Part shown: one piece after another, positions 15,068 through 17,792 of the stretch
Numbering within the stretch: the first letter of the stretch is position 1
How the letters are laid out: every line of letters begins with the position of its first letter
Assembly (NCBI GenBank): GCA_002332795.1
Contig: DDBP01000105.1
Location: forward strand, 1-17,792
Direction of reading: 5' to 3'
DNA length: 17,792 nucleotides
From: Anaerolineales bacterium UBA2029
Lineage (GTDB): Bacteria; Chloroflexota; Anaerolineae; Aggregatilineales; Aggregatilineaceae
Made by a program: the position numbers and the translations under genes
The notes under the pieces: model-generated
Seen by the model: the letters and a program-made list of their open reading frames with translations, nothing else
Databases searched by the model: none
What the model was told of the DNA's origin: nothing

Positions 15068-15438
15068 ACGTCGTAGACTCATCCGGCTGGCTCGAATATC
15101 TCGCGGACGGGCCTAATGCCCCCTTCTTCGCGGCTGCCATCCGCGATACAGAACACCTGATCGTGCCGGTGATCTGCCTGTATGAAGTCTTCAAGCGGTT
15201 GACGGTACAAAGGGACCAGGATGAGGCGCTACGAGCCGCAGGCGTGCTCTACAGCGGTCGCGTGGTGGATGTCACCCCACAGACAGCCCTGCACGCAGCG
15301 CAGTTGTCCCTCGAACACAAACTGGCGATGGCCGATAGCCTGATTCTGGCCACGGCCCGCCTATACCAGGCAACGCTCTGGACTCAGGATGAGCATTTCG
15401 AGGGGTTGGCCAATGTGCAGTACGTGAAGAAGCGATAG
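15064..15438 (+). CDS. vapC: PIN-domain toxin (VapC-like ribonuclease)
   Basis: A 124-residue PIN-domain protein, of usual VapC length, expected to be a Mg2+-dependent RNase inhibited by the preceding antitoxin. The acidic site is complete: Asp5 in VVDSSGW, Glu41 in LYEVFKR, Asp91 in MADSLI and Asp109 in TQDEHF. These are the family's metal-binding positions, so the toxin looks active. GTG start at 15064, overlapping the antitoxin stop, with GAGGAG just upstream. No other genes belong to the unit. Targets in VapC families are tRNA or rRNA, but the target here cannot be told. Confidence 0.92.
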   Translation: MNVVDSSGWLEYLADGPNAPFFAAAIRDTEHLIVPVICLYEVFKRLTVQRDQDEALRAAGVLYSGRVVDVTPQTALHAAQLSLEHKLAMADSLILATARLYQATLWTQDEHFEGLANVQYVKKR

Positions 15439-15468
15439 CGGGGAATATCTCCGCGCGGAATTCCACCG

Positions 15469-15494
15469 GAAGTGCAGCACTTCATGTGTCTTTT
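15469..15494 (+). terminator. Weak candidate terminator after vapC
   Basis: GAAGTG (15469-15474) and CACTTC (15478-15483) form a 6-bp stem with a three-base loop, followed eight bases later by TTTT (15491-15494). It is 30 bp after the vapC stop. The gap to the T run and the modest stem make it doubtful. Confidence 0.35.
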
Positions 15495-15527
15495 CCGTTG
15501 ACTTGCGGCATACTTGGCAACCGTCAA

Positions 15528-15561
15528 GAGCGGCTCGCCTTCTGACCAGAGTCAGCCGCTC
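15528..15561. repeat. Inverted repeat in the leader of the M28-like gene
   Basis: GAGCGGCT (15528-15535) and AGCCGCTC (15554-15561) are perfect 8-bp arms. Inside them CTGAC (15542-15546) and GTCAG (15551-15555) can pair around CAGA, so a larger branched-looking hairpin can form. It ends 34 bp before the ATG, with no T run after it, and could be an operator or an mRNA structure. Confidence 0.4.
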
Positions 15562-15595
15562 ACGGGTTCGGGGTCTTTCGGCAGGATGGGAGTCT

Positions 15596-16816
15596 ATGAC
15601 CGACCTGAATGCGCCCGAAGAACTGTCTGCTGAGAGGTTGCTCCAGCACATCCGCCATCTGAGCGTGAGCATCGGGCCGCGCCGTCCGGCCAGCCCTGGC
15701 GAACGCGCCGCAGCGGACTATGTGCAAGCCACGCTGCGGCAGATCGCCCGTCGCTGGGAAGTAATCCATCAGCCTTTCCGCAGCGTAGATGGCCTGCGTT
15801 ACCGCCTGGCGCCGCTGGCCGCGCTGGCCGGTGTCAGCCTGCTGGCAGGACTGCGCCGCCGCCGTCAGACTCAGATCGTGGCCGGGCTGCTGTGCATCGG
15901 GCTGAGCGTCATCAGCCGCGACGCATTCCTCGCCCGCCCTATGGTGTGGGAAACCTGGGCGCCGCGTGGGGAATCGCAGAACGTGATCGCCCGTATCCCC
16001 CCGCGCCGTCGCGCTCAGCGACGGGTGGTCTTCGTCGCGCACCTGGATAGCGGCGTACACCGCCTGACCACACACCCTCGTATGGTGCGGCATCTGCCCT
16101 ACACGCTGGGCGGCATCACCTTGATGGCCCTGGTGGGAGGAGTGCTGTCCGTGCTGGCGGGCAAGAAAGGCCGTTGGCGCGGACTGCGGGCGCTGATGGG
16201 ACTGTCGGCGCTGAGCGCGGCGGGTCTGGCCGTTGCCGACGAAAGCGGCCCGGAAGTCAGCGGAGCCATCGGCAATGCCTCCGGCGTAGCCGTGTTACTG
16301 GGCCTGGCCCACACGCTGGCGGAACATCCTCTGGAATCTACCGAAGTAGTGCTCGCCTTCACCGGCAGCGGCACAGCCACTTCCACTGGGGCCGACATGC
16401 TGGCGACAGCCTACGGCGAAGCCTGGCGTGATGCTCTGTGGGTGGTCGTCGCCAACGTGGGAGCCGGGGAGCTGTGCTGGGTCACGCGGCACGGAATCAG
16501 CCCCTATGCCTGCTACTATCCTCACCCCGACGCGGTGCGCATCATGGAGCGCGTCGCCGACGTTCGCCCCGACCTGGGACTGATGGGCAAGCCCATGCTC
16601 ACGCTGGACGAAGTCGCCCTGCTGCGCGACCGGGATCTGCGCGCCGTCGCCCTGATGGGCTACGATCGCGTCACCGGCCTGATCCCACACTGGCGACAGG
16701 CCAGCGACACCATTCACGCCGTCTTGCCCGAAACGGTCGAACGCGCCGCGCACGCCTGCTGGACAACCGCCCGCGTGCTGGACGAAAGCGACCTCTGGCC
16801 CTTTGCGCCGGAATGA
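15596..16816 (+). CDS. Membrane M28-family peptidase homologue, catalytic residues lost
   Basis: A 406-residue protein with the M28 (aminopeptidase Y-like) fold and built-in membrane segments. The N-terminal EERxxxxxV-type cap is followed by hydrophobic stretches at about 71-85 and 93-107, then VVFVAHLDSG (H149, D151), two more hydrophobic stretches (169-188, 199-213) and the second half of the fold. Active M28 enzymes read roughly GAxDNASG, FTGxEE and LDxVGAG. Here these read GAIGNASG (G226 for the bridging Asp), FTGSGT (G259, T260 for the catalytic Glu pair) and VANVGAG (A286 for Asp). Only the first His-x-Asp and the last His (H365 in HWRQASDT) remain. It is therefore probably not a peptidase. 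ATG at 15596, chosen for the family match and upstream AGGA; an in-frame ATG at 15503 lies before the leader hairpin. Confidence 0.85.
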   Translation: MTDLNAPEELSAERLLQHIRHLSVSIGPRRPASPGERAAADYVQATLRQIARRWEVIHQPFRSVDGLRYRLAPLAALAGVSLLAGLRRRRQTQIVAGLLCIGLSVISRDAFLARPMVWETWAPRGESQNVIARIPPRRRAQRRVVFVAHLDSGVHRLTTHPRMVRHLPYTLGGITLMALVGGVLSVLAGKKGRWRGLRALMGLSALSAAGLAVADESGPEVSGAIGNASGVAVLLGLAHTLAEHPLESTEVVLAFTGSGTATSTGADMLATAYGEAWRDALWVVVANVGAGELCWVTRHGISPYACYYPHPDAVRIMERVADVRPDLGLMGKPMLTLDEVALLRDRDLRAVALMGYDRVTGLIPHWRQASDTIHAVLPETVERAAHACWTTARVLDESDLWPFAPE

Positions 16817-16828
16817 TATTGCAGCCTG

Positions 16829-17792
16829 TCATTGACTCAGGTCAATCGCTGAGTCAATCAACGACTGCTTGACGTCCCACAGCGCCTGCGTCAGCGACAC
16901 GTGATAGATGTGCGGGTTGACCAATCGCCGCACGCCCGGATCGAGTCGCTCGATGTCGGCGCTGCGCACGGCACGCATCTGCTCGATGGTCGGCAGATCG
17001 TAGACCAGCTTTCCCTCGCGCAACACTTCCACCAGCAGCGGTTCGATCTCCGAGATCTCATCGCGGCCCAGGGCACGGCACTTGGTATGATCGGACGGAT
17101 GGCGCAGGATCACGCGATCCATGGTGCGCGGGTCTTCGTCCTCCAGGCTCAGCAGATCAGCAGTAGCTTTGCCGCGCCCATCGTAGACGCGCCAGACGCG
17201 CTTATGGCCAGGGTTAGGCGTCTTGTCCGGCGAATCGGAGAGCTTGATCGCCGGTATCCATTTGCCGCCATCGCACACGGCGACCAGTTTGTAGACGCCG
17301 CCCAGCGCCGGTTCGCCCCACGACGTGATCAGGCGCGTGCCCACGCCGAAGACCAGCCGGTTGATCAGGTGATCGGCGTCAATGCCCCAGCGGGGCGCTT
17401 CGTCGCGTATCTGCGTGATGATCTGCCAGATGACCAGCTCGTCGAGGTTGTTCGAGAGCACGATGACCGTGTCCGGAAAGCCTGCCGCGTTGAGCATCTT
17501 GGCCGCCTGAATGCTCAGATAGGCCAGGTCGCCCGAATCCAGGCGAATGCCCACCGGCTTGTGCCCCTTGCGCCGCAGTTCCTCGAAGACCGTGATCGCG
17601 TTGGGGATGCCGCTCTCCAGCGTGTCAATGGTATCTACCAGCAACAGACAGTCGTCCGGATAAAGCTCGGCGTAGGCGCGGAAAGCGCCCAGTTCGCCCA
17701 TGCCCAGCGCCATGAACACCTGCACCATGCTGTGCGCGTGCGTGCCCTTGGGCGGATAGCCGAGCACGCGCGAAATGCCGACGTTGGAGGTG
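16829..17792 (-). CDS. pncB: Nicotinate phosphoribosyltransferase, C-terminal part (5' end outside window)
   Basis: Enzyme of NAD salvage, joining nicotinate to PRPP with ATP hydrolysis to give nicotinate mononucleotide. The frame stays open to the window end. Residues before the first in-frame start codon (GTG at 17767) already read TSNVGISR, matching the family text before the catalytic-His motif, so the gene continues beyond the edge. About 320 codons are present of a usual 440-490. Visible are KGTHAHSMV with the phosphorylated-His region, the DTIDTLESGIPNAI run, the PRPP/product site GIRLDSGDLAYLS, SNNLDE and the phosphate-binding FGVGTRLITS. The C-terminus ends ...LIDSAIDLSQ; its codons form a 10-bp inverted repeat at the stop. 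Convergent with the M28-like gene, with 12 bp between stops. Confidence 0.95.
   Translation of the reverse strand, partial: TSNVGISRVLGYPPKGTHAHSMVQVFMALGMGELGAFRAYAELYPDDCLLLVDTIDTLESGIPNAITVFEELRRKGHKPVGIRLDSGDLAYLSIQAAKMLNAAGFPDTVIVLSNNLDELVIWQIITQIRDEAPRWGIDADHLINRLVFGVGTRLITSWGEPALGGVYKLVAVCDGGKWIPAIKLSDSPDKTPNPGHKRVWRVYDGRGKATADLLSLEDEDPRTMDRVILRHPSDHTKCRALGRDEISEIEPLLVEVLREGKLVYDLPTIEQMRAVRSADIERLDPGVRRLVNPHIYHVSLTQALWDVKQSLIDSAIDLSQ
16831..16858. repeat. 10-bp inverted repeat at the pncB stop codon
   Basis: ATTGACTCAG (16831-16840) and CTGAGTCAAT (16849-16858) pair perfectly around the eight-base loop GTCAATCG. The loop also holds GTCAAT, complementary to ATTGAC, so alternative pairings exist. 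It lies in the 3' coding end of pncB and faces the convergent M28-like gene. No T run follows on either strand, so a shared transcript-end or stability hairpin is the likeliest role. Confidence 0.5.

Noticed and set aside
15498..15526. TTGACT as a -35 box for the M28-like gene
   Set aside because: No acceptable -10 lies 16-18 bp downstream, so I did not call a promoter.
15503..15595. Longer start for the M28-like protein (ATG at 15503)
   Set aside because: The 31 added residues are Arg/Ser-rich, have no family match, and lie before and across the leader hairpin; the ATG at 15596 has an upstream AGGA.

Overview
The window is GC-rich (estimated by eye at a little over 60%) bacterial chromosome, densely packed, with no rRNA, tRNA, CRISPR array, insertion sequence or phage gene that I can recognise. 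Lineage is a guess from gene style. The membrane-embedded M28-type protein, the secreted VIT/vWA protein and the PRK07565-type dihydroorotate-dehydrogenase-like protein together remind me of Chloroflexota (Anaerolineae-like), but nothing here proves it.

Layout. (1) 1-2534 (+): the 3' part of carB, cut by the window edge. (2) 2780-3751 (+): a sugar-nucleotide epimerase/decarboxylase, ending tail-to-tail and overlapping with (3) a membrane HExxH (DUF3267-like) protein at 3739-4347 (-). (4) 7473-4462 (-): a complete copper-efflux operon, csoR - copZ-like - copA, with a readable sigma70 promoter, a GC-rich CsoR-type operator and an intrinsic terminator. (5) 7709-8698 (+): a dihydroorotate-dehydrogenase-like flavoprotein, divergent from csoR and closed by a strong terminator. 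(6) 11429-8758 (-): a three-gene run, proline dehydrogenase - RmlC-like epimerase - aldo/keto reductase. (7) 12361-11570 (-): an unrecognised lipoprotein with its own promoter and terminator, downstream of (8) a large secreted VIT + von Willebrand A protein at 14705-12534 (-). (9) 14855-15438 (+): an AbrB-type antitoxin / PIN-domain toxin pair. (10) 15596-16816 (+): a membrane M28-family protein whose catalytic residues look destroyed. (11) 16829-17792 (-): the C-terminal part of a nicotinate phosphoribosyltransferase, cut by the window edge.

How the genes fit together. The copper block is the clearest system. CsoR should release the operator on binding Cu(I), so that the CopZ-like chaperone and the CopA exporter are made. 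The remainder is housekeeping (pyrimidine, NAD and proline metabolism, sugar nucleotides) mixed with cell-surface proteins and one toxin-antitoxin pair. I do not see a multi-gene novel defence or mobile system. The most unusual single items are the M28-family protein lacking its metal-bridging Asp and catalytic Glu, the RmlC homologue with Arg in place of the conserved His of its GFAHGF motif, the Asp in the copper-site helix of CopA, and a hairpin terminator separating the copper operon from a membrane zincin that has little room for a promoter of its own.
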